64,000 nucleotides of DNA from Enterobacteriaceae bacterium ESL0689 (GTDB taxonomy: Bacteria > Pseudomonadota > Gammaproteobacteria > Enterobacterales > Enterobacteriaceae). This document shows, in pieces, positions 13,302-20,839 of this stretch. The notes under the pieces are model-generated. The model had not been told where the DNA came from. It worked only from the letters and a program-made list of their open reading frames with translations, and ran no database searches. Position 1 is the stretch's first letter. Every line of letters starts with the position of its first letter. The stretch is taken from contig JAQTIF010000002.1 of assembly GCA_029433525.1 (NCBI GenBank), positions 1 through 64,000 of the forward strand, read 5' to 3'. The translations under genes were made by a program, and so were the position numbers.

Positions 13302-14243
13302 ATGGATCATGAAAATATCGTCACTTACAAAGGTTTTAATAAAGATCTAACCTGTAGAGATTTCCAGTTTGAAATTGGCAAAACATATCACCATGAAGGT
13401 GATGTTGAGGTTTGCAAATCCGGATTTCATTCATGCGAATCGCCATTCGATGTTTTTAATTATTATCCTCCCGCAAATAGCCGGTACGCAGAGGTAATAA
13501 ATTCTGGCGATATTGATCACGAATCAGATCGCGGTGACACTAAAATAGCAAGTGCCAGTATTACTATTACCGCTGAATTAACACTACCAGAATTTATTCA
13601 ACGTGGGATTGAGTGGATCTTGAATAAAATTGATAAATCCCGTGAACAAAAGATCATGAGCGTTAATGGCGACTGGTCAGCAGCCACCAATACCGGCAAC
13701 CGGTCAGCAGCCACCAATACCGGCGACTGGTCAGCAGCCACCAATACCGGCGACTGGTCAGCAGCCACCAATACCGGCAACCGGTCAGCAGCCACCAATA
13801 CCGGCTACCAGTCAGCAGCCACCAATACCGGCTACCGGTCAGTAGCCACCAATACCGGCAACCAGTCAGCAGCCACCAATACCGGCAACCAGTCAGCAGC
13901 CACCAATACCGGCAACCAGTCAGCAGCCACCAATACCGGCGACTGGTCAGCAGCCACCAATACCGGCGACTGGTCAGCAGCCACCAATACCGGCAACCGG
14001 TCAGTAGCCACCAATACTGGCGACCGGTCAGCGGCAGAGGTCACCGGATCGCAGTCAATAGCAGCCTCATTTGGCATTGACGGCAAGGCCAGGGCTTCCT
14101 GTGGTAGTGCTATTATCCTCTGTTATCGTGATAACGACGGAAATTTAATTCACGTTCGCGCCAGTCTGGTAGGCGAAAACGATATTAAACCAGATACCTG
14201 GTATCGTCTGGACGAGAACGGCAATTTTGTGGAGGCTGAATAA
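13302..14243 (+). CDS. DUF7666-like phage protein with nine-residue tandem repeats
   Basis: The 313-residue protein has three parts. Residues 1-122 (TYKGFNKDLTCRDFQFEIGK, then CKSGFHSCESPFDVFNYYPP) resemble the DUF7666 domain of enterobacterial prophages. Residues 124-240 are 13 copies of a nine-residue repeat, consensus xxSAATNTG, where xx is DW, NR, NQ, YR or YQ, then two degenerate copies. Residues about 255-313 form a globular end (SAIILCYRDNDGNLIHVRAS, then DTWYRLDENG). The repeat probably makes a beta-solenoid with two variable positions exposed. Function is unknown. Start at 13302 lacks a strong ribosome-binding site (AAGG, nine bases upstream). It overlaps the next gene by one base. 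Confidence 0.85.
   Translation: MDHENIVTYKGFNKDLTCRDFQFEIGKTYHHEGDVEVCKSGFHSCESPFDVFNYYPPANSRYAEVINSGDIDHESDRGDTKIASASITITAELTLPEFIQRGIEWILNKIDKSREQKIMSVNGDWSAATNTGNRSAATNTGDWSAATNTGDWSAATNTGNRSAATNTGYQSAATNTGYRSVATNTGNQSAATNTGNQSAATNTGNQSAATNTGDWSAATNTGDWSAATNTGNRSVATNTGDRSAAEVTGSQSIAASFGIDGKARASCGSAIILCYRDNDGNLIHVRASLVGENDIKPDTWYRLDENGNFVEAE
13671..14021 (+). repeat. Thirteen-copy 27-bp tandem repeat
   Basis: Thirteen perfect-length 27-bp units run in frame without interruption, differing almost only in the first two codons of each unit and in one GCA/GTA change. Two diverged units follow to about 14076. The near identity suggests recent expansion and ready change in copy number by slippage or recombination. 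Confidence 0.95.
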
Positions 14244-14446
14244 TGACACAGCCGCATAATACACAAACAGTTATTCGCGGCTGTGTCAGGCCAGGAATGC
14301 TGATAAAACATGACGGGAAAACTTATCGCGCCTCAGCAAATAAAAACGGAAAACTATATTTATTTAACCTGACAGAAACAAAGCGAATTACTGATGTTTT
14401 TGTAGAAGTTTGTATTAATTCTCACGGCGAACCTGTTATTAACTAA
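14243..14446 (+). CDS. Small phage protein of unknown function
   Basis: The 67-residue product (RGCVRPGMLIKHDGKTYRAS, then NGKLYLFNLTETKRITDVFV) looks like a small beta-rich domain. Its ATG overlaps the stop of the repeat-protein gene (TAATG), so the two are probably co-translated and may work together. I do not recognise a family. Confidence 0.65.
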   Translation: MTQPHNTQTVIRGCVRPGMLIKHDGKTYRASANKNGKLYLFNLTETKRITDVFVEVCINSHGEPVIN

Positions 14447-14522
14447 GCGGTAAATAGCACCACTATTTTTATTCATACTTTAACTGGCAGAATATTTCTC
14501 AACCTGAATTCAGGAGAACATC

Positions 14523-14810
14523 ATGAAATCCATCAATATTATTAATTTCAACCTACTTGCTATTAATGGCGAACTGGCATTATTCAACTGTGAAGATTCA
14601 ATTGCCGGTATAATTCATACGCGCCCATCAAAAACAACTGTTGTTCTTGATGGCGGCTACGTTCTTGGTCAATACGGTTGTATTCATAAGGCAGTGGATG
14701 AATTGACAAGTATATATATCCAGCTTCACGAAACTGAAAAAGAAAGTGGTACATACTCTGCTTATAAAAATGCATTTAGTACCAGTTTTTCATCTTTATG
14801 CACACACTAA
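14523..14810 (+). CDS. Phage protein of unknown function
   Basis: The 95-residue product starts after AGGAG and contains a strand-rich core (FNLLAINGELALFNCEDSIA, then TTVVLDGGYVLGQYG) and a helical part ending in serine-rich residues. I do not recognise a family. It lies in the rightward early operon with genes of similar base composition. Confidence 0.6.
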   Translation: MKSINIINFNLLAINGELALFNCEDSIAGIIHTRPSKTTVVLDGGYVLGQYGCIHKAVDELTSIYIQLHETEKESGTYSAYKNAFSTSFSSLCTH

Positions 14811-14876
14811 TTAATACGCCTCGTTAGCGCGGGGCATTTATCAGCATAAACATTTATTAAGTGCTTAATCTGATAA

Positions 14877-15155
14877 ATGAGGTTTCATAAATTGGATATT
14901 ACTCTCGCTTTTAAAAAACTGTCACTGACAAACGGTGATGAAATCACATTAAGTATTACACCTGGTGCAATGCGAAAAATGATTATCGAGTTAATTACTC
15001 AGGGATATCTCACTACTGAAGAACTGGCAACGTATGTAATCAGCCAGTTAAAGATTTGCGATAAACGAAACCTTTCATATGTATTACCTGAAAACGTACT
15101 GAAAAAATTAAATGAAACTTATCAAACCGTAAATAACGGAGGTGAAAATGCCTAA
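14877..15155 (+). CDS. Phage protein of unknown function
   Basis: The 92-residue product has a first part of beta character (FHKLDITLAFKKLSLTNGDE) and a helical rest (AMRKMIIELITQGYLTTEEL). Its end overlaps the start of the large recombination gene by eight bases, placing it in the same operon. The start at ATG 14877 has only a weak ribosome-binding site. No family recognised. Confidence 0.58.
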   Translation: MRFHKLDITLAFKKLSLTNGDEITLSITPGAMRKMIIELITQGYLTTEELATYVISQLKICDKRNLSYVLPENVLKKLNETYQTVNNGGENA

Positions 15156-17388
15156 ATATATTGGCTGTTGGTTTGGCCTGAAAGAAGCCGCTGAAGAAAA
15201 TGGCGAAATGCGGATCGCCCATGCGTTTGAAGCCATAAACGATAAACAAGCAAAAGCGAAAGCCGCATTGCTGTTCATGGAAGCCTTTCCGGATGCTGAC
15301 GATTCTCAATTCGAGTTTCGCCTGTATGTCGCCGCAGATGGTATTCCCTGCCCTGCCGAAGAATGGGATGAAACATTTTTATTCGATCACGAATGGGATG
15401 GCGATAAGGGTCACCCGATAGCGAATGTTCAGGCCAGTCCCGTTGATTTTAACGGGCTACAGCCATCAGTGCGTATTGCTGTACTGGTGAAATATAACAC
15501 GACTGAAATCACACGTGATCAGCTTGGTGCAGCGATTGAATTGCAGCAGGGAAACTCATCTACTTTTGATAGTCATATTGTTGAAGCTATTTCCAAAACA
15601 CTTCCAATTCCGTCCATGTATCCTGAAAGGATACTGGAGGCTATCAATTATGTTCGCGAAAATTGCGCTCCTGATAAAAAATGGCCGGAAATAAAAGCAG
15701 TGCTATCTGTATGGCTTGATAATCACGAAAAAGACCGCCAGGACGGAAACGCAAATCCTGTTGTTGAAACGGTCACACCTCGCCCTTACCAGCACAACTA
15801 TAAAACACTGGATATTGAGATAGCAACGGCACTCTGGCCTGGGGACGTTGATCCCAACAATCCAGATCCGGCAATAACACGCCGGGCTACTGAAATTATC
15901 AAAGAAGATCGCGAAGACTTTAAACGCTGGTCAATCCAGCTCCGCGCTCAGCCAGGCATTCTCAAATATGACCGTCCGACAATTTTTGGTGTGGTCCGTA
16001 ACGTGCCGGCAGAGGATACATACCACTTTCCAGACTCACACACGCGGTACATCACTGAGTATCTCAAAACCCACGGCAAAATAGAGAATGAAAGTGATGA
16101 AATTGAACAGAATACGGCAGCAGCAACTGGCTCACTGGAATCTGAATCGCCAGAAACTTCTACAGTGGCACCACATCACTCTGATGTGTCAGCAACGGGG
16201 ACGGTGGAAACAGTACCACCTGTAGAGAATAGTGGCCCGTTCTACTTCCTCATGGCTGACGGCGAAAAAGTTGGGCGCGCAAACAAACTTAACGGGCTGA
16301 AAAAAGCCCTGGCTGATGGCGGCACCGAAATCAGCCAGGAAGAATATCAGGCGCGTAAAAATGGCACATACAAAGCGCCGCAAGAAGTTACCGCACAGCC
16401 TGCCGGGCAAACTGAAGTTAAGAAAATTGCTGATGGTGTTTTCTCAATTGATAACCTGATGGGAAATCAGCAGCCCGTCCGTCCTTCAAATGAAGCCGAA
16501 AAAACGGAAGTAGCAGTAGTATCGCCTTCTACCACTACTTTCCAGTCCATTGCTGCGACACTGGAGCATGACCTCGCTGAAAAAGGCGACAACATGAAAA
16601 TCTGGCGCAGCGTAATGCGCACGGATCCCCGTTATACCAAAGACCTTGCTGGCGTGGGTTTCGAAGGTACAAGCATAAATGCTGAGTACATGATTATGAG
16701 AGCTACCGAAATCTTCGGACCCATCGGTACTGGCTGGGGATTCGAGGTTATGGAGGATCGTATGCTCCCCGGTGCCCCCATGAGCGAAGCCATCTACGAA
16801 GATAAGAAATTTATCGGAAATCGCCTGCTGCGGGATGCTGACGGAACACTTATCACCGAAAAAAATCACAGTATCAAAATCAAACTATGGTACGCGATTG
16901 AAGGCGAAGTTCGGGGTAAGGTTGAAGCCTACGGTGCCACCAAATACCTCTATAAAACCAAACATGGAATTACCTGTGACGGTGAAGCACAAAAAAAATC
17001 TCTCACCGATGCAATCAAAAAAGCTCTTTCCCTCCTGGGATTCTCTGCTGATGTGTGGCTCGGTATGTACGACCTGGCTGAATACAAGCAGGAGAACGCC
17101 ATTGAGTTCGATATTCGCAACGCCAGTGATAAAGCCGAAGACATAACACGCATCCGTAAAGAGCTAGACGAAAAATTCAAACTGAACACCGACAGTATGC
17201 GTTCCGCGGTCACTCCGAATGAAATATCCGGTATCGCCTCTTCCCTCACTCGGGTAATGGGCGTTCACCTCAAAGCGGCCCGCGAAAAAGCCGACCACGA
17301 ATACACCAAATACCTTGAGGGCCGACTCCGCCGCCTTGAGGAAGTTAAATCCGAATGCCTCGCCAAATTACAGGAGAAAACAGCATGA
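15148..17388 (+). CDS. RecE-type N-terminal domain fused to a Rad52-like annealase
   Basis: The 746-residue protein joins two parts. Residues 1 to about 430 match the long non-catalytic N-terminal region of enterobacterial phage exonuclease VIII (RecE-like): LPIPSMYPERILEAINYVRE, TLDIEIATALWPGDVDPNNP, and FYFLMADGEKVGRANKLNGL near 362. Where the exonuclease should follow, residues about 475-660 instead look like a single-strand annealing protein of the Rad52/Sak type: YMIMRATEIFGPIGTGWGFE, then GEAQKKSLTDAIKKALSLLG. A charged helical tail follows. The ATG at 15148 has GGAGGT five bases ahead. The next gene overlaps by four bases. I infer a DNA annealing role in phage recombination; no exonuclease partner is visible in the window. 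Confidence 0.75.
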   Translation: MPKYIGCWFGLKEAAEENGEMRIAHAFEAINDKQAKAKAALLFMEAFPDADDSQFEFRLYVAADGIPCPAEEWDETFLFDHEWDGDKGHPIANVQASPVDFNGLQPSVRIAVLVKYNTTEITRDQLGAAIELQQGNSSTFDSHIVEAISKTLPIPSMYPERILEAINYVRENCAPDKKWPEIKAVLSVWLDNHEKDRQDGNANPVVETVTPRPYQHNYKTLDIEIATALWPGDVDPNNPDPAITRRATEIIKEDREDFKRWSIQLRAQPGILKYDRPTIFGVVRNVPAEDTYHFPDSHTRYITEYLKTHGKIENESDEIEQNTAAATGSLESESPETSTVAPHHSDVSATGTVETVPPVENSGPFYFLMADGEKVGRANKLNGLKKALADGGTEISQEEYQARKNGTYKAPQEVTAQPAGQTEVKKIADGVFSIDNLMGNQQPVRPSNEAEKTEVAVVSPSTTTFQSIAATLEHDLAEKGDNMKIWRSVMRTDPRYTKDLAGVGFEGTSINAEYMIMRATEIFGPIGTGWGFEVMEDRMLPGAPMSEAIYEDKKFIGNRLLRDADGTLITEKNHSIKIKLWYAIEGEVRGKVEAYGATKYLYKTKHGITCDGEAQKKSLTDAIKKALSLLGFSADVWLGMYDLAEYKQENAIEFDIRNASDKAEDITRIRKELDEKFKLNTDSMRSAVTPNEISGIASSLTRVMGVHLKAAREKADHEYTKYLEGRLRRLEEVKSECLAKLQEKTA

Positions 17389-17948
17389 ACAACCGCACTA
17401 TCGACCTTGCTTTAGAGATCAGCAAACTTGAATCCCTCGCCGCCGATGGCGGGGATCTTACCCCTGAGCTGATTGCTGATACCCTGGAAGGCATAGAGGG
17501 GATGCTGGAAGACAAGTTCGACGCAACCATGAAGGTTATCCGCGACTTTGATGCAAAAGCTGAAGCCTGTAAGAAAGAAGCTGCCCGTGTTGCCGAACGT
17601 AAAAAACACTGGGAGCGTCAGACCTTCGCACTCAAAAACTATTTGCTGCAATGCCTTCTAGCCAGCAATCGTACCACCTTCAAAACTACCCTCAACACCT
17701 TCACGGCCCGCAAAGGTAGTGTAAGTCTGAAGATTGACAATGTGGATCTACTGCCAGATGAGTTTGTCGAGTCGCATACGGAGATCGTCACAATCCCGAA
17801 GAATGACGAACTGAAAAAAGCATTACAGGAATTGGCCACCAGAATCGAAGATGCCCGCGCTGTCGGCGAAGAACCAGACCCGGAATTGCTCAAATCGATT
17901 CCGGGTGCTCACCTCGAAACAGGCTCACCAACCTTGCTGGTGCGTTAA
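17385..17948 (+). CDS. Gp157-family phage protein
   Basis: The 187-residue protein fits the Siphovirus Gp157 family. A long N-terminal coiled coil (about 10-95, with KVIRDFDAKAEACKKEAARV and KKHWERQTFALKNYLLQCLL) is followed by a beta part (TFTARKGSVSLKIDNVDLLP) and a C-terminal LETGSPTLLVR. Gp157 was linked to phage resistance in Streptococcus thermophilus phages and often lies beside recombination genes. Here it overlaps the annealase gene by four bases, which suggests joint work in DNA recombination. The exact role is unknown. Confidence 0.83.
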   Translation: MNNRTIDLALEISKLESLAADGGDLTPELIADTLEGIEGMLEDKFDATMKVIRDFDAKAEACKKEAARVAERKKHWERQTFALKNYLLQCLLASNRTTFKTTLNTFTARKGSVSLKIDNVDLLPDEFVESHTEIVTIPKNDELKKALQELATRIEDARAVGEEPDPELLKSIPGAHLETGSPTLLVR

Positions 17949-17989
17949 CCTGGATGCGGCCAGCAATGGCCGCACACTAAGGCAGAGAT

Positions 17990-18055
17990 ATGAGCGATGA
18001 AAACGAATTCGAAGTGAAACAACTAAATGGAAGAGAAATTAACGAAATTAAATAA
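17990..18055 (+). CDS. Possible 21-residue peptide
   Basis: A 21-codon frame (MSDENEFEVKQLNGREINEI plus Lys) lies between Gp157 and the next membrane protein. It has only a weak ribosome-binding site (GGCAGAG). It is acidic and may be a real small early peptide, but the evidence is slight. Confidence 0.3.
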   Translation: MSDENEFEVKQLNGREINEIK

Positions 18056-18076
18056 TACGAACACAAGGATTAATAA

Positions 18077-18265
18077 ATGAAAAAAATCAGCGAATTAATC
18101 ATAAAAGTTTTAGTGGCCACTTTAGTTATTATCATATTAGTTGCATTAGCTATGAGTGGCACAGTAATAACAGCGGGCGTTATTGTTTGTTATTTAATCT
18201 GCAAATGTATTGCTTATATCAAAGAACGTGAACAGGAACATCTTAATAAAAGAGGTGCAAAATGA
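18077..18265 (+). CDS. Small phage membrane protein
   Basis: The 62-residue product consists of one long or two short hydrophobic segments (IIKVLVATLVIIILVALAMS, then VITAGVIVCYLICKCIAYI) and a charged C-terminal tail (KEREQEHLNKRGAK). It is preceded by an AAGGAT site and overlaps the next gene by four bases. It should sit in the inner membrane. Superinfection exclusion is one possible job for such early phage membrane proteins, but nothing here shows it. Confidence 0.65.
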   Translation: MKKISELIIKVLVATLVIIILVALAMSGTVITAGVIVCYLICKCIAYIKEREQEHLNKRGAK

Positions 18266-18606
18266 GCAAATCATTAACCTCAAGATGCATCAGGCGCTGG
18301 CAGGTTGAGTTTAAGCCCCTGTGTGATTCTGCTAAAAATCCGTACTGGTGTAAACGTGACTTGCGCGGATACATCAGAGAATACGCATTAACGACTGCAA
18401 CTGTCATGACTGAAGATTTAGCAGAATACAAAGCAAAACTTGATTTTTATGGTTCTGTTTTAAAATGGTCTCCAGAATTTAGTAATTATTTAGATAAAAA
18501 CAGAGAGATATATTTAAGAGAAGCAAGAGAATATCTCAATGAAAATGCAACAACCGAAGAAATAGATGCTGCAATACATGATGAACTGGAGACGTGGGAT
18601 GACTGA
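18262..18606 (+). CDS. Phage protein of unknown function
   Basis: The 114-residue product is largely helical, with RCIRRWQVEFKPLCDSAKNP, YWCKRDLRGYIREYALTTAT and an acidic C-terminus (NATTEEIDAAIHDELETWDD). It overlaps the preceding membrane-protein gene by four bases and the following methyltransferase gene by eight. No family recognised. Position and overlaps support a real gene. Confidence 0.68.
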   Translation: MSKSLTSRCIRRWQVEFKPLCDSAKNPYWCKRDLRGYIREYALTTATVMTEDLAEYKAKLDFYGSVLKWSPEFSNYLDKNREIYLREAREYLNENATTEEIDAAIHDELETWDD

Positions 18607-19075
18607 CGCGCCTGTAGTTTTAGACGTGTGCTGTGGCTCCCGCATGTTTTGGCACGATAAAAGCGACTCGCGAGCAATATTCAGCGATATTCGCGCAGAA
18701 CAACATACCCTCTGCGACGGGCGAAAACTGGTAATCAGCCCTGATATTATCGCAGATTTTAAATCGCTGCCGTTTGCTAATGCCAGTTTTCCGGTTGTCG
18801 TATTTGACCCGCCTCATCTTGTACGGGTTGGTGATAACGCATGGATGGGGAAGAAATATGGTCGCTTGAATAAAGATACATGGCGCGACGATTTACGGGC
18901 TGGATTTAAAGAAGCGTTTCGCGTTCTGCGTCCACAGGGTGTGCTGATTTTTAAGTGGAACGAAACGCAAATCCCTGTGAACCAGATTCTCGCGCTGACT
19001 AGCGAGAAACCAATTATCAGCCAACGAACAGGCAAAAACGACAAAACGCACTGGATTATTTTTATTAGAGGATAG
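18599..19075 (+). CDS. SAM-dependent methyltransferase of phage type
   Basis: The 158-residue protein has a shortened Rossmann methyltransferase core: PVVLDVCCGSRMFW near the start (SAM-binding), VVVFDPPHLVRVGDN with the catalytic-type DPPH motif, and GFKEAFRVLRPQGVLIFKWN. Such proteins are frequent in lambdoid prophages near the integrase. The DPP motif suggests an amino-methyltransferase for DNA or another base, but no target-recognition domain is seen. The start at 18599 gives MTDAPVV and overlaps the previous gene by eight bases; a longer frame upstream lies wholly inside that gene. Confidence 0.8.
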   Translation: MTDAPVVLDVCCGSRMFWHDKSDSRAIFSDIRAEQHTLCDGRKLVISPDIIADFKSLPFANASFPVVVFDPPHLVRVGDNAWMGKKYGRLNKDTWRDDLRAGFKEAFRVLRPQGVLIFKWNETQIPVNQILALTSEKPIISQRTGKNDKTHWIIFIRG

Positions 19076-19079
19076 AGGT

Positions 19080-19205
19080 ATGAGCAAAATTGGTGATTAT
19101 TTCTTTGAATTTCCTGCGTCAAGAGGATTGCAGGGAAATACGGTTGTGTTGATGATAGTATTACCAGCAAACAATATCACCATTCCAGCAGCCAAACTAA
19201 ATTAA
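19080..19205 (+). CDS. 41-residue phage protein
   Basis: A 41-codon frame begins four bases after the methyltransferase stop with a GAGG ribosome-binding site directly before ATG 19080. Its N-terminus (MSKIGDYFFEFPASRGLQ) resembles the opening of DGQHR-domain proteins such as DndB (FPALRGIQ), but the rest of that domain is absent. It may be a truncated gene or an independent small protein. Confidence 0.5.
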   Translation: MSKIGDYFFEFPASRGLQGNTVVLMIVLPANNITIPAAKLN

Positions 19206-19218
19206 TGGGTATCATGAG

Positions 19219-19428
19219 ATGAGTGATTTATTTCTAACAAATAAAGAACTTTATGACCTAACAGGATATATCTATGCGAAAAGACAGCGTGAATGGTTAA
19301 ATAGTAAGGGAATTCCGTTTTTTGAAAACAGAATGGGAATACCAAAAGTTAAGCGCTGTATTTTTACACAAACAGAAAAAGAAGTTAATAACTTGAACAT
19401 GCCTGACTTTGGTGTTTTAGATGGGTAG
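19219..19428 (+). CDS. DUF4224 protein, probable excisionase-like partner of integrase
   Basis: The 69-residue protein fits DUF4224: FLTNKELYDLTGYIYAKRQR, then WLNSKGIPFFENRMGIPKV. Members are small DNA-binding-like proteins encoded just before the integrase in many gammaproteobacterial prophages, and are thought to serve in excision or integrase control. It overlaps the integrase start by eight bases, so the two are made together. Direct evidence of excisionase action is not visible. Confidence 0.82.
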   Translation: MSDLFLTNKELYDLTGYIYAKRQREWLNSKGIPFFENRMGIPKVKRCIFTQTEKEVNNLNMPDFGVLDG

Positions 19429-20449
19429 AAAAAGAAAAAATAAATTAGATGAAAAACTTCCAGAAAGAGTATACAAAAACAAATATAGTTACGTATGGAA
19501 GCCAACATCGAAAGAATCTGTAACCATCTGTTCTATTAAGGAGAGTATTGGCACCGTATGGAAAAAATATGAAGAATTGGTAAATGAACGTGATCACGCC
19601 ATGACGTTCAGATTGTTATGGCAAAAATTTCTGGCTGGCGCATATTACAGTGAATTAGGATCAAGAACGCAAAAAGATTACTTAGAACACGGTAAAAAGT
19701 TACTGGCTGTTTTCGGTAATGTTTTAGCTGACGCAATAAAGCCAGAACATATCCGGATTTATATGGACAAACGTGGATTAAAAAGCAAAACACAGGCTAA
19801 TCACGAAAAAAGCAGCATGTCACGCGTTTATCGGTGGGGTTATGAGCGAGGATATGTAAAAAGCAACCCCTGTACAGGTGTAAGTAAATTTAAATCTGTT
19901 CCCCGTAGCAGATATATTACAGATGCCGAATATGAAGCTATTTATCAGGAGGCTGATGCTGTAACGCGCGTTGCAATGGAAATAGCCTATTTGTGTGCAG
20001 CCAGACAAGCTGATGTTCTGGCACTCCGGTGGCGTCAGATTACCCCTCAGGGGGTGTTTATTCAGCAGGGGAAAAATAGCGTCAGACAGATCAAGCAGTG
20101 GAGTGACAGATTGCGTCAGGTATTTGAACTGGCTAAAACGTTTTCTACACCGGGTAATCCTGAATCCTGTGTGATTATGGGAACTCATGGCCGTGGATTC
20201 GGTAAACGAGGATTTAGCCACCATTGGGAAGACGCCAGGCAAAAAGCGTCAATGAAACTAGGGTACTCTCTGGATTGTACATTTCACGATCTAAAAGCGA
20301 AAGGGATATCAGATTATGAAGGCAGTAGTCGGGACAAGCAGTTATTCAGTGGGCATAAAACAGAGAGTCAGGTATTAGTTTATGACCGCAAAATAAAGGT
20401 ATCCCCTACCCTTGATAAGCCACCGATTCAGGGAAAATATTCCAAGTGA
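19421..20449 (+). CDS. int: Tyrosine-family prophage integrase
   Basis: The 342-residue protein is a tyrosine recombinase. It has an N-terminal arm-binding part, a SAM-like core-binding domain (about 65-150) and a catalytic domain with YLCAARQADVLALRW (first Arg), the HxxK variant FHDLKAKGISDYEG, LFSGHKTESQVLVYDRK (His and the nucleophile Tyr near residue 325). The HxxK form and overall sequence resemble Rac prophage integrase. It lies directly at the prophage edge next to serT and should cut and join at the serT 3' end. Short direct repeats at its own 3' end may be its arm-binding sites. Confidence 0.93.
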   Translation: MGRKRKNKLDEKLPERVYKNKYSYVWKPTSKESVTICSIKESIGTVWKKYEELVNERDHAMTFRLLWQKFLAGAYYSELGSRTQKDYLEHGKKLLAVFGNVLADAIKPEHIRIYMDKRGLKSKTQANHEKSSMSRVYRWGYERGYVKSNPCTGVSKFKSVPRSRYITDAEYEAIYQEADAVTRVAMEIAYLCAARQADVLALRWRQITPQGVFIQQGKNSVRQIKQWSDRLRQVFELAKTFSTPGNPESCVIMGTHGRGFGKRGFSHHWEDARQKASMKLGYSLDCTFHDLKAKGISDYEGSSRDKQLFSGHKTESQVLVYDRKIKVSPTLDKPPIQGKYSK

Positions 20450-20473
20450 ATATTCCAAGTCTATTCCATGTGG
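20436..20473 (+). repeat. 13-bp direct repeats at the int 3' end
   Basis: AATATTCCAAGT occurs at 20436-20447 and again at 20449-20460, 13 bases apart, followed by a partial third copy (CTATTCCATGTG). Their place between integrase and attachment site suggests integrase arm-type binding sites. Confidence 0.5.
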
Positions 20474-20480
20474 TGAAAAC

Positions 20481-20512
20481 AACAAGGTGCTACCTTACGG
20501 TAACCCCTTGTT
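20481..20512 (-). terminator. serT terminator
   Basis: AACAAGG and CCTTGTT form an outer stem around an inner ACC/GGT pairing, and on the minus strand a T-rich stretch follows. It lies six bases from the tRNA 3' end and would stop serT transcription. Confidence 0.55.
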
Positions 20513-20517
20513 TAATA

Positions 20518-20605
20518 TGGCGGAAGCGCAGAGATTCGAACTCTGGGAGGGTCGCCCCTCGCCGGTTTTCAAGACCGGTGCCTTCAACCACTCGGCCACA
20601 CTTCC
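20518..20605 (-). tRNA. serT: tRNA-Ser (anticodon TGA), prophage attachment site
   Basis: The 88-base minus-strand gene has paired acceptor ends (GGAAGTG and CGCTTCC), a D-arm, an anticodon arm CGGTCTTGAAAACCG with anticodon TGA, a long class II variable arm, the T-arm GTTCGAATC and an encoded CCA. It reads UCA and other UCN codons. The prophage integrase abuts its 3' end, so the attachment core probably lies within its 3' half, kept intact by the phage copy. The same gene is followed by yccA upstream in E. coli order. Confidence 0.97.
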
Positions 20606-20839
20606 AGTATGGGGCGCACTATAAACATCTCTGTGTGCCCTGTAAAGCCTGATTTTGCTCGACTGCTTCAAAAACAAGCAAAAATATATTGTTCGTCTGT
20701 AATATGCACAGATTGCATAAAAAACACACGTACCCTTTGATGAGCCGGAGCATTCAGTAAAGATGGGTAAAAATTATGGGGATGTAAACGTATTTTTTTT
20801 ATGCTTAAATAGTAAAAACTAATTATAAGGGAGTGATTC

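Larger units (their letters stand above)
1..20517. mobile_element. Lambdoid prophage, right-hand portion, integrated at serT
   Basis: The segment carries phage lysis, replication, immunity, recombination and integration genes in lambdoid order. It ends with a tyrosine integrase whose stop codon is 69 bases from the 3' end of a tRNA-Ser gene, the usual arrangement for phages that use a tRNA 3' end as attachment site. The immunity module (racR, ydaS, ydaT) and the integrase resemble those of the E. coli Rac prophage. No terminase, portal or tail genes are visible, so the structural genes and the other attachment site must lie to the left of position 1 or be lost. Completeness cannot be judged from this window. 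Confidence 0.93.

Noticed and set aside
13671..14021. A CRISPR array suggested by regular 27-bp repeats
   Set aside because: There are no unique spacers; the repeats are directly joined, in frame, and encode a nine-residue protein repeat. No cas genes are near.
13598..14086. Open antisense frames across the repeat gene
   Set aside because: They arise because the repeat unit lacks stop codons on both strands. They have no ribosome-binding sites and encode only the mirror repeat.
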